Counted from the first letter of the stretch, positions 20,628 through 32,068 are shown. The stretch is 64,000 bases of DNA from Methylovulum sp. (GCF_028687615.1 NZ_JAQTZU010000011.1:1-64000); one strand, 5' to 3'. The notes: a model not told the origin generated them from the sequence alone. Translations and numbers: made by a program.

Positions 20628-22810
20628 ACTAAAGCCAAGCCCAAGTTCTTGACCAAATCCTTAAACTCCGGGAAAGAAGTATTGACGTTGGCACAATCAC
20701 GCACGGTGATCGGTGCGTTGGCACGGAGTCCGGCGATGGAGAATGACATAGCGATACGGTGGTCGCCATGAGATTCAACTTCACCCCCACCAATGGGTTT
20801 GCCACCGTTGATAATCATGCCGTCAGGCGTCGGCTGGGCATCCACGCCCAAAATCAGCAAACCGTCCGCCATCACCTGGATGCGGTCAGATTCTTTCACG
20901 CGCAACTCTTCCGCGCCACTCAAACGGGTTTGGCCTTCGGCACAGGCAGCGGCGACAAACAACACGGGGAATTCGTCAATCGCCAATGGCACCAAATCTT
21001 CTGGAATATCAATACCTTTTAATGGGCTGTAAACGACATGCAAATCGGCGACTGGCTCGCCACCGACTTCGCGTGGATTCAACACCTCGATATTCGCGCC
21101 CATCAAACGCAAAATATCAATCACCCCCGTGCGGGTTGGATTGATGCCGACATGTTTCAACGTCACGTCCGAACCTGGCGCAATTGACGCGCCGACCAAG
21201 AAAAACGCCGCCGAAGAAATATCGCTAGGCACATCAATATCCATCGCCGTCAAGCTGCCTTCGGAAGAAATGATCGCCGTGCTGCCTTCGCGTTTGACCG
21301 GATACGAAAAGCCTGCCAACATCCGCTCGGTGTGGTCGCGGGTGGGCGCAGGTTCGGTTACGCGGGTTTCGCCTTGGGCGTACATGCCCGCCAACAACAA
21401 ACAGGATTTGACCTGTGCACTGGCAATCGGCATCGTGTAATCAATGGCTTGCAACTGTCCGGCTTTACCGGTGATATGCAAAGGCGCAGTGCCATTTTCA
21501 GTGGTTTTGATCTCCGCGCCCATAGTCGCCAGAGGATCAGTGACGCGTTTCATAGGACGGCCAGACAAGGATTTATCGCCCGTCAACACGCAATTAAACG
21601 GCTGGCCCGCCAACAAACCGCTCAGCAAACGCATCGACGTACCGGAATTGCCCAGATACAGCTCACCTTCGGGCTTTTTTAAGCCGTGCTTGCCGACACC
21701 GTGGATAGTCACGCAACCATTCACCGGGCCTTCAATTTCCACGCCCATATCGCGGAACGCCTGCAAGGTCGCCAACGCGTCTTCGGCCTCCAAAAAGCCC
21801 GTGACATGCGTCACGCCATCTGCCAGGGAGCCGAGCATGATCGAGCGGTGCGACATGGATTTGTCGCCAGGGACGCGGGTTTCGCCGTGCAGTTTGCCGC
21901 CGGGTTGGATATGGAAAGTGATTGATTTTGACATAGTAGTTTCTATTTGGTTAAGAAAGCGTTGCCGCGCCTGATTGGCATACGAAAAGGTTGAAAAAAG
22001 TTGCTGGCGGCTATCGTCCTCCAGCATTTGGTAAATTTTGCCCAACTCGCTTTGCAACTCGGCAATCAAGGGCAAGATAGCCGGTTTGTTCGCCGCGCAA
22101 ATGTCCGTCCACATGGTCGGGCTACTGGAAGCAATGCGGGTAAAATCTTTAAACCCGCCCGCAGCGTATTTAAAAATTTCACTTTGCTCGTCTTTATGGC
22201 CCAGCATATCGACCAGCGCGAAGGCGAGGATATGCGGCAAATGGCTGGTTGCCGCCAGAATTTGGTCATGGTGGGCGGCATCCATGATAGAAACCGCCGA
22301 ACCCAACGCTTGCCAAAAGTCTTGGATTTTCCGCAAGGTTTCAGTATTAGTGCTTGCCGTAGGCGTGATGATGAGGCGTTTATTGGCAAATAACTCATCC
22401 ACTGCCGCCAACACACCGCTTTGTTCACCGCCGGCAATCGGGTGGGCGGGGACAAAATTATCCGGCACGTAGCCAAACACAGCCTCAGCAGCAGCAAGCA
22501 CACTACCTTTGGTGCTGCCGACATCGGTGTAAATCGTGCTCGACGACCAATGCGGATGCAATAATTTCAAAATATTGGCGATGCTCGCCACAGGCGTGGC
22601 AAGCAGCACCAAATCGGCTTCGGTGACCGCTTCGGCAATATCCAAATAAAATTCATCTATCACGCCGGTTTGCTTAGCGGTTTGCAGATTTTGCAAGTCT
22701 TCTTCGCGTCCAAAACCGACAATGTTAGTTGCCAAATTGTGTAAACGTGCGGTTTTGGCGATGGAACCGCCAATCAAGCCTACGCCGATGATGCAAAGCT
22801 TATTGAACAT
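20612..22810 (-). CDS. Fused prephenate dehydrogenase / EPSP synthase
   Basis: N-terminal GVGLIGGSIAKTA (TyrA) and C-terminal PGDKSMSHRSIM, LGNSGTSMRL, RDHTERML (AroA) in one ORF. Confidence 0.93.
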   Translation of the reverse strand: MFNKLCIIGVGLIGGSIAKTARLHNLATNIVGFGREEDLQNLQTAKQTGVIDEFYLDIAEAVTEADLVLLATPVASIANILKLLHPHWSSSTIYTDVGSTKGSVLAAAEAVFGYVPDNFVPAHPIAGGEQSGVLAAVDELFANKRLIITPTASTNTETLRKIQDFWQALGSAVSIMDAAHHDQILAATSHLPHILAFALVDMLGHKDEQSEIFKYAAGGFKDFTRIASSSPTMWTDICAANKPAILPLIAELQSELGKIYQMLEDDSRQQLFSTFSYANQARQRFLNQIETTMSKSITFHIQPGGKLHGETRVPGDKSMSHRSIMLGSLADGVTHVTGFLEAEDALATLQAFRDMGVEIEGPVNGCVTIHGVGKHGLKKPEGELYLGNSGTSMRLLSGLLAGQPFNCVLTGDKSLSGRPMKRVTDPLATMGAEIKTTENGTAPLHITGKAGQLQAIDYTMPIASAQVKSCLLLAGMYAQGETRVTEPAPTRDHTERMLAGFSYPVKREGSTAIISSEGSLTAMDIDVPSDISSAAFFLVGASIAPGSDVTLKHVGINPTRTGVIDILRLMGANIEVLNPREVGGEPVADLHVVYSPLKGIDIPEDLVPLAIDEFPVLFVAAACAEGQTRLSGAEELRVKESDRIQVMADGLLILGVDAQPTPDGMIINGGKPIGGGEVESHGDHRIAMSFSIAGLRANAPITVRDCANVNTSFPEFKDLVKNLGLALVCTEE

Positions 22811-23913
22811 CAGCCCAAAACTTCACTTAACGCCTGTAAAAACAAGGTGTTTTCTGCGGCTGTGCCGATGCTGATCCGCAAGAAATTAGGCATTTCATAA
22901 TTCGCCACGGGGCGGACAATCACGCCTTTACGCAACAAGGCTTCGTATACAGGCATCCCTTCACGCTTGACATCGACTGACACGAAATTGCCCGCTGACG
23001 GTATCCATTGCAAACCCAAGGCTTTAAAACCATCGGTCAGTAGTTGCATTCCTAGGCTGTTGTTACTGATGGTGTTGTGTAAGTGTTCTTCATCCGCCAA
23101 GGCCGCTTCCGCAGCCGCCAAGGCCAAGCTGTTGTTGTTAAACGGTTGGCGGACGCGGTTCAAAATATCGGCGATTTCAGGGCAAGACAGGCTGTAACCA
23201 ACCCGCAAGCCAGCCAAACCGTAAGCTTTGGAGAACGTGCGGGTAATAATCAGGTTGGGGAATTTTTTTAACCAGTCTATGGAGTTGATGGCGGCAGTTT
23301 GGCTGACGAATTCAAAATACGCTTCGTCCAACACACACACAACCGTATCCGGCAATGCGCCGATAAACCGCTCCAATTCCGCTTGCGCCAATAACGTTCC
23401 GGTCGGATTGTTAGGATTGGCGATAAAAACCACGCGGGTTTTCGCCGTGACCGCCTGCGCCATACCGGCTAAGTCATGGCCATACTCTTTGGCTGGCACG
23501 ACCACCGCCGTCGCCCCCACCGCTTGCGTCACCAACGGATAAACGGCAAACGCATGTTGCGAGAACACAACTTCCAACTCCGGGGTCAAAAACGCCCGCG
23601 CCACCAATTCCAGCAATTCGTTAGAGCCGTTGCCCAAGGTGATTTGGCTGGCATCCAGCGCATATTTGCTCGCCAAAGCCTGTTTTAACTGGAAACCGCT
23701 GCCATCAGGATACAAGGCCACAGCCGGCAAGGCTTTTTGGATCGCCGCTATCGCTTGCTTGCCTGGGCCCAAGGGGTTTTCGTTGGAAGCCAGTTTGATG
23801 ATTTGTGTCAAACCCAGCTCGCGCTCCAGCTCTTCTATGGGTTTGCCGGCTTTGTAAGGGATTAATTTTTGCACACCTGTTACGGCGAGCTTGTAAATGT
23901 TTGGGTTATTCAT
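22810..23913 (-). CDS. hisC: Histidinol-phosphate aminotransferase
   Basis: KLASNENPLGPG, FIANPNNPTGT, TRTFSKAYGLAGLRVGY. Confidence 0.93.
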   Translation of the reverse strand: MNNPNIYKLAVTGVQKLIPYKAGKPIEELERELGLTQIIKLASNENPLGPGKQAIAAIQKALPAVALYPDGSGFQLKQALASKYALDASQITLGNGSNELLELVARAFLTPELEVVFSQHAFAVYPLVTQAVGATAVVVPAKEYGHDLAGMAQAVTAKTRVVFIANPNNPTGTLLAQAELERFIGALPDTVVCVLDEAYFEFVSQTAAINSIDWLKKFPNLIITRTFSKAYGLAGLRVGYSLSCPEIADILNRVRQPFNNNSLALAAAEAALADEEHLHNTISNNSLGMQLLTDGFKALGLQWIPSAGNFVSVDVKREGMPVYEALLRKGVIVRPVANYEMPNFLRISIGTAAENTLFLQALSEVLG

Positions 23914-23967
23914 GGGAATAATAAAGTATCAGTCATTGTTTGCGCCCGTCAATTTAAAGGGCAAAAG

Positions 23968-24618
23968 TTAATGAATCTGGGATAAATGGCTTGTATGTCG
24001 CCGCTTCCAATCGAGCAAGGTGGCAACCACCTTATTTTGTTGAGGAAATGGGCCTGAATAAAAACCTACGGACACATCACCCGTTTCGCATTGTTGTTTA
24101 TCGGCACGGACATATTCATAGCTATTTTTTCTTTTGTCTTCACCAACAATGACATATCCAAAAAATTGATTGACTTCATCAAGGGAAGCATTCACATCTA
24201 AAACCGCGCTTTTTGAATAACCATCAGAATCGCTAATGGTGGCAACCCAAATTTTGGAAACAGCCTCCCACGGCACAAAAAGCCAGCTATTTTGAGGCTG
24301 CTTCACGCCAATGGCCCAAACAAACCGATTTGAATCACTAAAATACATACCCAGGTGATCTGCCAAAAACAAAGGGTTTGACGACCAAAAAACCAATCCT
24401 CTGGAATGGAATACCCCCAAAAAAATGACAGGTATCAGGACACAAAACAATAGGGACACCCACAATGGCATCATTTGCCAATTCTCAAAAACAACCTTCG
24501 CCATGAAAACGCCCAAGCCCAAAAAAACGATCCTTAGCAAATTAATGAACCATTTCGGTATGCAGGGGGCGTAGTGTTCCCATTGGAGTCTAGGCATTTC
24601 AGGGAGCATCTTGTTCAC
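23968..24618 (-). CDS. Hypothetical membrane protein (216 aa)
   Basis: ORF with N-terminal TM segments; no family recognised. Confidence 0.6.
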   Translation of the reverse strand: MNKMLPEMPRLQWEHYAPCIPKWFINLLRIVFLGLGVFMAKVVFENWQMMPLWVSLLFCVLIPVIFLGVFHSRGLVFWSSNPLFLADHLGMYFSDSNRFVWAIGVKQPQNSWLFVPWEAVSKIWVATISDSDGYSKSAVLDVNASLDEVNQFFGYVIVGEDKRKNSYEYVRADKQQCETGDVSVGFYSGPFPQQNKVVATLLDWKRRHTSHLSQIH

Positions 24619-24636
24619 AGTTAAGTTGAATGCCGT

Positions 24637-25239
24637 TTACTTTGAAAAAACTTCTTGCAAATCAATTAATAGCTCTGGAAACAACAAAGGACTAGCCCTA
24701 TCTTGCCGTGAGAACATATTAACCAATTGATATTTTTCTTCCGCATCGTCCAACACAAATTGCGACACGGTGGCTTCATAAGGATAAACCAGCCAATATT
24801 CTTTAACGCCCGCTTCTTGATAGAGCTGGAACTTGGTTTGGGTATCTTTTTGCGCGGTGCTTTTGGAAAGGATTTCGATAATCCAATCGGGTGCGCCTAA
24901 GCAGCCTTTGCTATCGAGCTTATCGGTATCACAAACCACGCATAAATCCGGTTGCACGACTGTGTAAATTTCTTGCGACGCTACCAACGATTTTTTCCGG
25001 TCATACAAGCGTACATCAAACGGTGCACTAAAGACCTTGCAATGCTTATTTTTTAGATAATAGCCAATATCCACCAGCAAATTTCTGGATATGCTTTGGT
25101 GGTTAATATTCGGCGCAGGACTCATCAAAATTTTCCCACGCAACAACTCCACCGCCTCATCGAACCGCCACGTCAAATAATCGGCGTAGGTGTAGGTTTG
25201 TTCCAAATCCAAATCAGATAGTTGGGTGATTTTTGCCAT
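24637..25239 (-). CDS. Uma2 family (DUF820, PD-(D/E)XK-like) protein
   Basis: YTYADYLTWRFDE.., PDLCVVCD..GCLGAPDWIIEILSKSTAQKD..KFQLYQEAGVKEYWLV; start set at MAKITQ. Confidence 0.88.
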   Translation of the reverse strand: MAKITQLSDLDLEQTYTYADYLTWRFDEAVELLRGKILMSPAPNINHQSISRNLLVDIGYYLKNKHCKVFSAPFDVRLYDRKKSLVASQEIYTVVQPDLCVVCDTDKLDSKGCLGAPDWIIEILSKSTAQKDTQTKFQLYQEAGVKEYWLVYPYEATVSQFVLDDAEEKYQLVNMFSRQDRASPLLFPELLIDLQEVFSK

Positions 25240-25241
25240 GC

Positions 25242-26336
25242 TCAGAACACCGCTTTCGGGTAAGAGCCTAATATTTTCAGCATATTGACTTGGTCTTGCA
25301 AAGCCGCCAACGCTCCCGCGACTTGCGGGTCGTCGGCGTGGCCTTGGATGTCGATAAAGAACACATAATCCCACAAACCTTGGTGCGAAGGACGGGATTC
25401 GATATTCACCATATCCACACCAAACCTCGCAAACGGCTCCAACGTCCGGTGCAATGCGCCCGGTTTGTTGCCCGTGGAAACTACTAGCGAAGTTTTGTCC
25501 TTGCCTGTCGAAGTCGAGGTTTGCTGGCCGATAATAATGAAGCGCGTGGTGTTGTTGGCAATATCTTCAATATTTTTTTCGATGACGGGCAATTGGTAAA
25601 CATCAGCGGCGGCGATACCGGCAATGGCGGCAAATTGCTTATCGCTTGCCGCCAACCGCGCGGCTTCGGCGTTGCTGCTGACGGCGACACGTTGGGCGTT
25701 CGGCAAATATTTGTCCAACCATTGCCGACATTGCGCCAGGGATTGCTGATGCGAATAAATGGTGTTTATGTCCGCCAAATTTTCTGCCAAACCCAGTAGG
25801 TTTTGGTGGACGCGGATTTCCACTTCGCCGCAAATATTTAACGGCGACACCAGCAATCTATCTAAAGTATGGCTAATCACGCCTTCGGTGGAATTTTCCA
25901 CAGGCACGACCCCGAACTGGCATAAACGGGTTTCAACGGCGTTAAAAATTTCGCTGATGGTCGCCGCCGGCACGGTTTTGACGGCATGACCAAAATGTTT
26001 GAACGCCGCTTGCTGGGTGAACGTGCCTTCCGGCCCTAAAAATGCCACTTCCAAAGGTTTTTCCAAGGCCAAACAGGCTGACATGATTTCGCGGAAAAAG
26101 CGGATGACTGTCTCATTCGACAACGGCCCTTCGTTCAACTCTTGAATGCGCCGCAATACCAGTGATTCGCGGTCAGGCCGGTAAAACGTGCCGACTTCAC
26201 CTTGGGCGATTTTGGTTTTGGCGACTTCCATCGCACACGTTGCCCGCTGGTTCAGCAAACGCAGGATTTCTGCATCAATCGAATCGATTTTTTCCCTTAA
26301 TTCGGCAAGCGGGGTGATGGCGGTCATGGCGGTCAT
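25242..26336 (-). CDS. pheA: Chorismate mutase / prephenate dehydratase
   Basis: LREKIDSIDAEILRLLNQRA, AFLGPEGTFTQQAA, NKPGALHRTLEPFA. Confidence 0.95.
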   Translation of the reverse strand: MTAMTAITPLAELREKIDSIDAEILRLLNQRATCAMEVAKTKIAQGEVGTFYRPDRESLVLRRIQELNEGPLSNETVIRFFREIMSACLALEKPLEVAFLGPEGTFTQQAAFKHFGHAVKTVPAATISEIFNAVETRLCQFGVVPVENSTEGVISHTLDRLLVSPLNICGEVEIRVHQNLLGLAENLADINTIYSHQQSLAQCRQWLDKYLPNAQRVAVSSNAEAARLAASDKQFAAIAGIAAADVYQLPVIEKNIEDIANNTTRFIIIGQQTSTSTGKDKTSLVVSTGNKPGALHRTLEPFARFGVDMVNIESRPSHQGLWDYVFFIDIQGHADDPQVAGALAALQDQVNMLKILGSYPKAVF

Positions 26337-26351
26337 GGCGGTTTTATCCGG

Positions 26352-27431
26352 TTAGTGCGTGCGTTCAAATTCCGCCATGAACGCAATCAAGGCATCGACA
26401 CCCGCTTCCGGCATGGCGTTGTAAATGCTCGCCCGCATCCCGCCTACCGAGCGGTGGCCTTTCAATTCGTACAACCCATTGGCTTCGGCAGCGGCGATAA
26501 AGGCTTTATCCAAGCTTTCATCCGCTAAAATGAAGGGTACATTCATGCGCGAACGGTAAGGCACAGAAACGGGGTTGCGGTACAAAGCCGATTGGTCTAT
26601 GGCTTGATACAGCTTCGCCGCCTTGGCGATATTGCGTTGTTCCATCGCGGCAACCCCGCCCTGCCCTTGCAGCCATTTCAACACCAAACCCACCAAATAC
26701 CAGTTATAAGTCGCTGGCGTGTTGAGCATGGATTGGTTTTTCGCTTGCTCGGCATAATTGAACACCGATGGCGTCGTTTTAGGTGCGTGCCCTATCAAAT
26801 CATCGCGGACAATGACGATGGTGACACCCGATGGCCCCATGTTTTTCTGGGTTCCGGCATAAATCAAACCGTATTGGCTGACATCAACCGGACGCGACAG
26901 GATATTGGATGACATATCCGACACCAGCGGTAAGCCTTTGCTGTCAGGCACACCGGAAAACTCCACACCGTGGATGGTTTCGTTGGACGTGTAATGCAGA
27001 TACGCCGCGTCGGTATCAATCACCCAACCGGCAACATCAGGCACATGCGTGAATTTTTCCGCTTCGGAACTAGCGGTCAGCACCACGTCGCAATAATTTT
27101 TGGCGTCGCTAATGGCTTTTTCCGACCATGCGCCCGTTTTGATATAACAGGCTTTGGCTTTGCCATTGAGCAGGTTTTGCGGGATAAACGAAAATTGCCC
27201 CGATGCGCCGCCTTGCAAAAACAACACCTTATAATTGGCAGGAATTGCCATCAAACTACGCAAATCACTTTCCAGCTCTTCGGCGATAATGGCGAAATGT
27301 TTGCCGCGATGGCTCATTTCCATCACCGACATGCCGCTATCGCGCCATTCCAACATTTCTTGTTGGGCTTGCGCTAAAACCGCTTCCGGTAAGGTGGAAG
27401 GGCCGGCGCTGAAATTATAAACTCTGGACAT
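26352..27431 (-). CDS. serC: Phosphoserine aminotransferase
   Basis: YNFSAGPSTLPEAVL; adjacent to gyrA. Confidence 0.95.
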   Translation of the reverse strand: MSRVYNFSAGPSTLPEAVLAQAQQEMLEWRDSGMSVMEMSHRGKHFAIIAEELESDLRSLMAIPANYKVLFLQGGASGQFSFIPQNLLNGKAKACYIKTGAWSEKAISDAKNYCDVVLTASSEAEKFTHVPDVAGWVIDTDAAYLHYTSNETIHGVEFSGVPDSKGLPLVSDMSSNILSRPVDVSQYGLIYAGTQKNMGPSGVTIVIVRDDLIGHAPKTTPSVFNYAEQAKNQSMLNTPATYNWYLVGLVLKWLQGQGGVAAMEQRNIAKAAKLYQAIDQSALYRNPVSVPYRSRMNVPFILADESLDKAFIAAAEANGLYELKGHRSVGGMRASIYNAMPEAGVDALIAFMAEFERTH

Positions 27432-30049
27432 TATTCTTCTCCTGATGGCTGTTCATCATCGGTATCGGCGACGGTATTTTCGCCAGTTAAATCATCGTCC
27501 TCGATACTGCCATCGTCATCCCCGGCCAAGCCCGCAATCCGGTCAACCCCAATGACTTTTTCACCTTTGTCCAAACGGATGATGGTCACGCCTTGGGTGT
27601 TACGTCCGACCACGGAAATTTCATCGACACGGGTACGCACCAGTGTGCCGCCGTCGCTAATCAACATGATTTCGTCGTTATCGTTGACCAGCACCGCGCC
27701 GACCACCGCGCCGTTGCGCTCAGAAGTTTGGATGGCGATCAAGCCTTGGCCGCCGCGCTTGTGGCAGGTGAACTCTTCGAGCTTGGTGCGTTTGCCGTAA
27801 CCGTTTTCGGTGATGTTCAGCACCGTACCATCGGTGGCGATAATCAAGGAAATGACTTTATGGCCTTCTTGAAGACGCATCCCGCGCACACCGGAAGCGG
27901 TACGCCCCATCGAGCGCACGTCGGTTTCGTTAAAACACACGGCTTTGCCGGAGCTACAGAACAATAGGGCATTTTGCTGGCCGTCAGTGACCGCAACACC
28001 CACCAAAGTATCTTCTTCGCGCAAGTCAATGGCGATTTTGCCCGTGCTGCGTTGGCGTTCAAATTCGTTGAGCGGGGTCTTTTTGACCGTACCCGCCGAC
28101 GTCGCCATGAAAATGAATTTATTGTCTGAAAATTCCTGGATCGGCAACAGCGCGTTGATTTTCTCGCCGTCTTCCAAAGGCAACAGGTTGACAAACGGCT
28201 TGCCACGCGCGGCGCGGCTGGCGACGGGCAGTTGGTACACTTTCAGCCAATAGACTTTGCCCAGCGATGAGAAACACAAAATCGTATCGTGGGTGTTGGC
28301 GACGATCAGCTTGTCGATATAATCGGTTTCTTTCATTGCCGTCGCCGATTTGCCGCGCCCACCACGGTGCTGGGCTTTGTAATCGGTCAAGGGTTGGGAT
28401 TTGACATAACCTTCGTGAGACATAGTCACGACCATGTCTTCAACAGTGATCAAATCGCCATCGGACAAATCCAATTGGTTTTGGACGATTTCAGTGCGGC
28501 GCGGGTCGGAATACTGGTCTTTAATCGCCGTCAATTCTTCACGGATGATTTCCATCAAACGGCTGTCGTTGCTGAGGATATACAAATATCCGTCAATTTG
28601 AGTGAGCAATTCTTTGTATTCAGCGACAATCTTGTCTTGCTCAAGACCCGTCAAACGGTGCAAACGCAAATCCAGAATCGCTTGGGCTTGGGTTTCGGAA
28701 AGCTGGTAAATGCCGCCATGAATGCCAAAGGCTTCCGGCAAATCATCTGGCCTGGAACGGCTGGCATCGGCCCGTTCCAACAAGGAACCGACCAAGCCCG
28801 CATCCCAGGTTTTTGCCAACAAGCCGTCTTTGGCCTCTTCGCGGCTGGCGGAGGTTTTAATCAGCTCGATCATCTCGTCGATATTCGCCAACGCCACCGC
28901 CAAACCTTCCAGGACATGGGCGCGTTCGCGGGCTTTGCGGAGCAAATAAATCGTGCGGCGGGTGATGATTTCACGGCGATGGTCGATGAACGCGGCGATG
29001 ATCTCTTTCAAGCTCATGCAATGCGGGCGGCCATCCAACAAGGCGACCATATTGATGCCGAACACGGTTTCAAACTGGGTTTGCTTGTAGAGGTTGTTCA
29101 ACACCACATCAGGCATTTCGTTGCGTTTCAGCTCGATGACCATACGCATCCCATCTTTGTCTGACTCGTCGCGCAAACCGGAAATGCCGTCGATTTTGCC
29201 TTCTTTGACCAATTCGGCGATTTTTTCCAGCAACCGCGCCTTATTGACCTGATACGGCAGTTCGGTGACGATAATCGCCTGGCGGCTGCTGTCGCCGATG
29301 TCTTCAAAATGGCAACGGGCGCGTAGATAAATTTTGCCGCGTCCGGTGGTGTAGGCGCTGTAAATGCCGGATGCGCCGTTGATGATCGCTGCGGTCGGAA
29401 AATCCGGGCCCGGAATCAACTGCATTAATTCCATCACGGTGATTTCTGGATTGTCACAAAACGCCAGACAAGCGCTGATGACTTCACCCAAATTATGCGG
29501 CGGGATATTGGTCGCCATACCGACGGCAATACCGGATGACCCGTTGACCAACAAGGTCGGCAAACGGGTCGGCAATACCTGCGGCTCGGATTCGGATTCG
29601 TCGTAGTTGGGGATGAAATTGACGGTTTCCTTGTCAATGTCCGCCAATAATTCATGGGCAATTTTCGCCATGCGCACTTCGGTGTAACGCATCGCCGCTG
29701 GCGCGTCGCCATCGACCGAACCGAAGTTGCCCTGCCCGTCGATGAGCATATAGCGCATCGAAAATGGCTGGGCCATGCGCACCATCGTGTCATACACTGC
29801 CGTGTCGCCATGCGGATGGTATTTACCGATGACATCCCCGACGATACGCGCGGATTTTTTATAAGCTTTGTTCCAGTCATTGCCCAATTCGCTCATCGCG
29901 TACAGCACACGCCTATGGACAGGCTTCAGGCCATCACGGACATCAGGCAGGGCACGACCGACAATCACGCTCATGGCGTAATCGAGATAGGACTGTTTCA
30001 TCTCGTCTTCGAGATTGACAGCAATAATTTCTTTAGCGAAGTTTGACAT
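27431..30049 (-). CDS. gyrA: DNA gyrase subunit A
   Basis: 872 aa; [44 protein letters not shown]. Confidence 0.98.
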   Translation of the reverse strand: MSNFAKEIIAVNLEDEMKQSYLDYAMSVIVGRALPDVRDGLKPVHRRVLYAMSELGNDWNKAYKKSARIVGDVIGKYHPHGDTAVYDTMVRMAQPFSMRYMLIDGQGNFGSVDGDAPAAMRYTEVRMAKIAHELLADIDKETVNFIPNYDESESEPQVLPTRLPTLLVNGSSGIAVGMATNIPPHNLGEVISACLAFCDNPEITVMELMQLIPGPDFPTAAIINGASGIYSAYTTGRGKIYLRARCHFEDIGDSSRQAIIVTELPYQVNKARLLEKIAELVKEGKIDGISGLRDESDKDGMRMVIELKRNEMPDVVLNNLYKQTQFETVFGINMVALLDGRPHCMSLKEIIAAFIDHRREIITRRTIYLLRKARERAHVLEGLAVALANIDEMIELIKTSASREEAKDGLLAKTWDAGLVGSLLERADASRSRPDDLPEAFGIHGGIYQLSETQAQAILDLRLHRLTGLEQDKIVAEYKELLTQIDGYLYILSNDSRLMEIIREELTAIKDQYSDPRRTEIVQNQLDLSDGDLITVEDMVVTMSHEGYVKSQPLTDYKAQHRGGRGKSATAMKETDYIDKLIVANTHDTILCFSSLGKVYWLKVYQLPVASRAARGKPFVNLLPLEDGEKINALLPIQEFSDNKFIFMATSAGTVKKTPLNEFERQRSTGKIAIDLREEDTLVGVAVTDGQQNALLFCSSGKAVCFNETDVRSMGRTASGVRGMRLQEGHKVISLIIATDGTVLNITENGYGKRTKLEEFTCHKRGGQGLIAIQTSERNGAVVGAVLVNDNDEIMLISDGGTLVRTRVDEISVVGRNTQGVTIIRLDKGEKVIGVDRIAGLAGDDDGSIEDDDLTGENTVADTDDEQPSGEE

Positions 30050-30413
30050 TGATCCCTATATAAACATAAACGCCGGATAACGAATGATACCGACCAGTTT
30101 TTTAATCTTTGTAAATATCGAATGCTTACCCGCCCCGTTTGATCCTTAACAGGTTGCGGACATCACCTAACAAGCCGCTTATTATAGCAAACCGCAAGCA
30201 GTGAGTCGAAACCGTTGTCGTCCATATAACAATGGCCACCACTGCCTCCAATTTCCTAGATGATTTGAAACCACAAATCAATTAAATAGGCTTTTATGAA
30301 ATTTCTTCTACGGGCACTGACAATCTCATTATAATTATTGAAACAGCAACCATTCCAAGAACTTAATCAGCCCGCCCCATATCGACTTTTTTATCACTGA
30401 TATTACGCACCAG

Positions 30414-30450
30414 CTACGGGGGATCAATTACCGTAGGTTATTGATCCCCC
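30414..30450 (+). promoter_or_regulatory. Overlapping, mutually exclusive hairpins upstream of icd
   Basis: CTACGG(30414-30419)/CCGTAG(30431-30436) versus GGGGGATCAATTACC(30418-30432)/GGTTATTGATCCCCC(30436-30450). Confidence 0.5.
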
Positions 30451-30506
30451 GCCAACCAGGGCAATATCAGCCAACCAATAACCCACACACTTCGTTGGAT
30501 AACATC

Positions 30507-31724
30507 ATGGCAAAAATAAAAGTAAGCACCCCGCTCGTAGAAATGGATGGCGATGAAATGACCCGTATCATTTGGGCCTATATCAAAGACATGCTGATCT
30601 TGCCCTATCTTGATATTGAGCTTAAATATTTTGATTTATCAATCACTAATCGTGATGCCACTGAAGACCAAGTCACTGTAGATGCCGCTAACGAAATCAA
30701 AAAATACGGCGTAGGGGTAAAATGCGCGACCATCACGCCTGATGAAGCCCGTGTGAAAGAATTTAAGCTCAAGCAAATGTGGAAATCGCCTAACGGGACT
30801 ATCCGCAATATTCTTGACGGCACCATTTTCCGTGAGCCGATTATTTGCCGCAACGTCCCTCGGTATGTACAAGGCTGGACAAAGCCCATCATCGTTGGCC
30901 GCCATGCGTTTGGCGACCAATATAAAGCCACTGATTTTGTCGTGAAAGAAGCGGGCAAATTGACCATCACTTTTACGCCAACGTCAGGCGCAGCACCGGC
31001 CCACTATGATGTCTTTGACTTCCCCGCCAATGGCGTGGCAATGGCGATGTATAATTTAGACGACTCAATAGAAGGATTTGCCCGGGCCTGCTTTAATTAT
31101 GGCCTAGCCCGCAAGATGCCAATTTATCTCTCAACCAAAAACACGATCCTGAAAAAATATGACGGCAGATTTAAGGATATTTTCCAAGCTGTATTCGATA
31201 AAGAATTTAAGGAAAAATTTGCAGCCGCCAACTTAACTTATGAGCATCGCTTAATTGATGATCTAGTCGCGTTTGCGATAAAGTCCGACGGTGGTTTTGT
31301 CTGGGCGTGCAAAAATTATGATGGCGACGTGCAATCCGATGTCGTGGCGCAAGGCTTTGGTTCACTAGGCTTGATGACTTCAGTCCTGATCACCCCTGAT
31401 GGCAAAACCGTGGAAACAGAAGCCGCACACGGTACAGTGACCAGACACTTTCGGGAATACCAACAAGGCAAAGACACGTCCACCAACCCCATCGCCTCCA
31501 TATTTGCCTGGACATCCGCGCTACGTTACCGTGGTGGGTTTGACCAAACACCAGCCGTTGTAGAATTTGCCGATAAATTAGAAAAAGCGACGATTGGCGC
31601 AGTTGAAGCGGGTTTTATGACCAAGGATTTAGCGTCTTTAGTGGGCAAAGGGCAAGAATATCTAAGCACCCAAGCTTTCATAGAAAAAATCGTGGCAAGA
31701 ATGCAAGGAATGTGCATGGAATAA
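30507..31724 (+). CDS. icd: NADP-dependent isocitrate dehydrogenase (eukaryotic-like subfamily)
   Basis: [45 protein letters not shown]; start set at 30507. Confidence 0.92.
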   Translation: MAKIKVSTPLVEMDGDEMTRIIWAYIKDMLILPYLDIELKYFDLSITNRDATEDQVTVDAANEIKKYGVGVKCATITPDEARVKEFKLKQMWKSPNGTIRNILDGTIFREPIICRNVPRYVQGWTKPIIVGRHAFGDQYKATDFVVKEAGKLTITFTPTSGAAPAHYDVFDFPANGVAMAMYNLDDSIEGFARACFNYGLARKMPIYLSTKNTILKKYDGRFKDIFQAVFDKEFKEKFAAANLTYEHRLIDDLVAFAIKSDGGFVWACKNYDGDVQSDVVAQGFGSLGLMTSVLITPDGKTVETEAAHGTVTRHFREYQQGKDTSTNPIASIFAWTSALRYRGGFDQTPAVVEFADKLEKATIGAVEAGFMTKDLASLVGKGQEYLSTQAFIEKIVARMQGMCME

Positions 31725-31737
31725 ACTCGCGGATCAA

Positions 31738-31786
31738 GACCTGTCAGGTTTCTTGTACCCCAGAGGGTATCAAAACCTGACAGGTC
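31738..31786. repeat. Nested palindromic hairpin downstream of icd (possible terminator)
   Basis: GACCTGTCAGGTTT ... AAACCTGACAGGTC with inner TACCC-CAGA-GGGTA. Confidence 0.6.
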
Positions 31787-32026
31787 TGACGAGCCGGTGC
31801 GGAAATTATTTCAAGTCCCGCCTGATCATAAACCTTTTTAACCAACACCCCTTTGCGCTGAATAATCACTTCCCACGACCCGACACCTTTTCTTTGCCTT
31901 TATTGTCGCCACTCTCGTAAATCCCCTGCCAAACAGTTTAACAGTGGCTATGACCACTATTTAGCTATTTTTAGGTAATTATTAGAGCATTTTTAACAGT
32001 ATTTTTCTGTGATTTTTCGACAGGCA

Positions 32027-32051
32027 TAAAAAAACCGCTGATTAAGCGGTT
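32027..32051 (-). terminator. Rho-independent terminator after tRNA-Cys
   Basis: Minus strand ACCGCTTAATCAGCGGT followed by TTTTTT. Confidence 0.75.
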
Positions 32052-32068
32052 GATTTATTTGATAAGTT

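Noticed and set aside
28289-29164. 291-aa plus-strand ORF opposite gyrA
   Set aside because: Lies entirely antisense to a clear gyrA; composition typical of antisense translation in a GC-moderate conserved gene.
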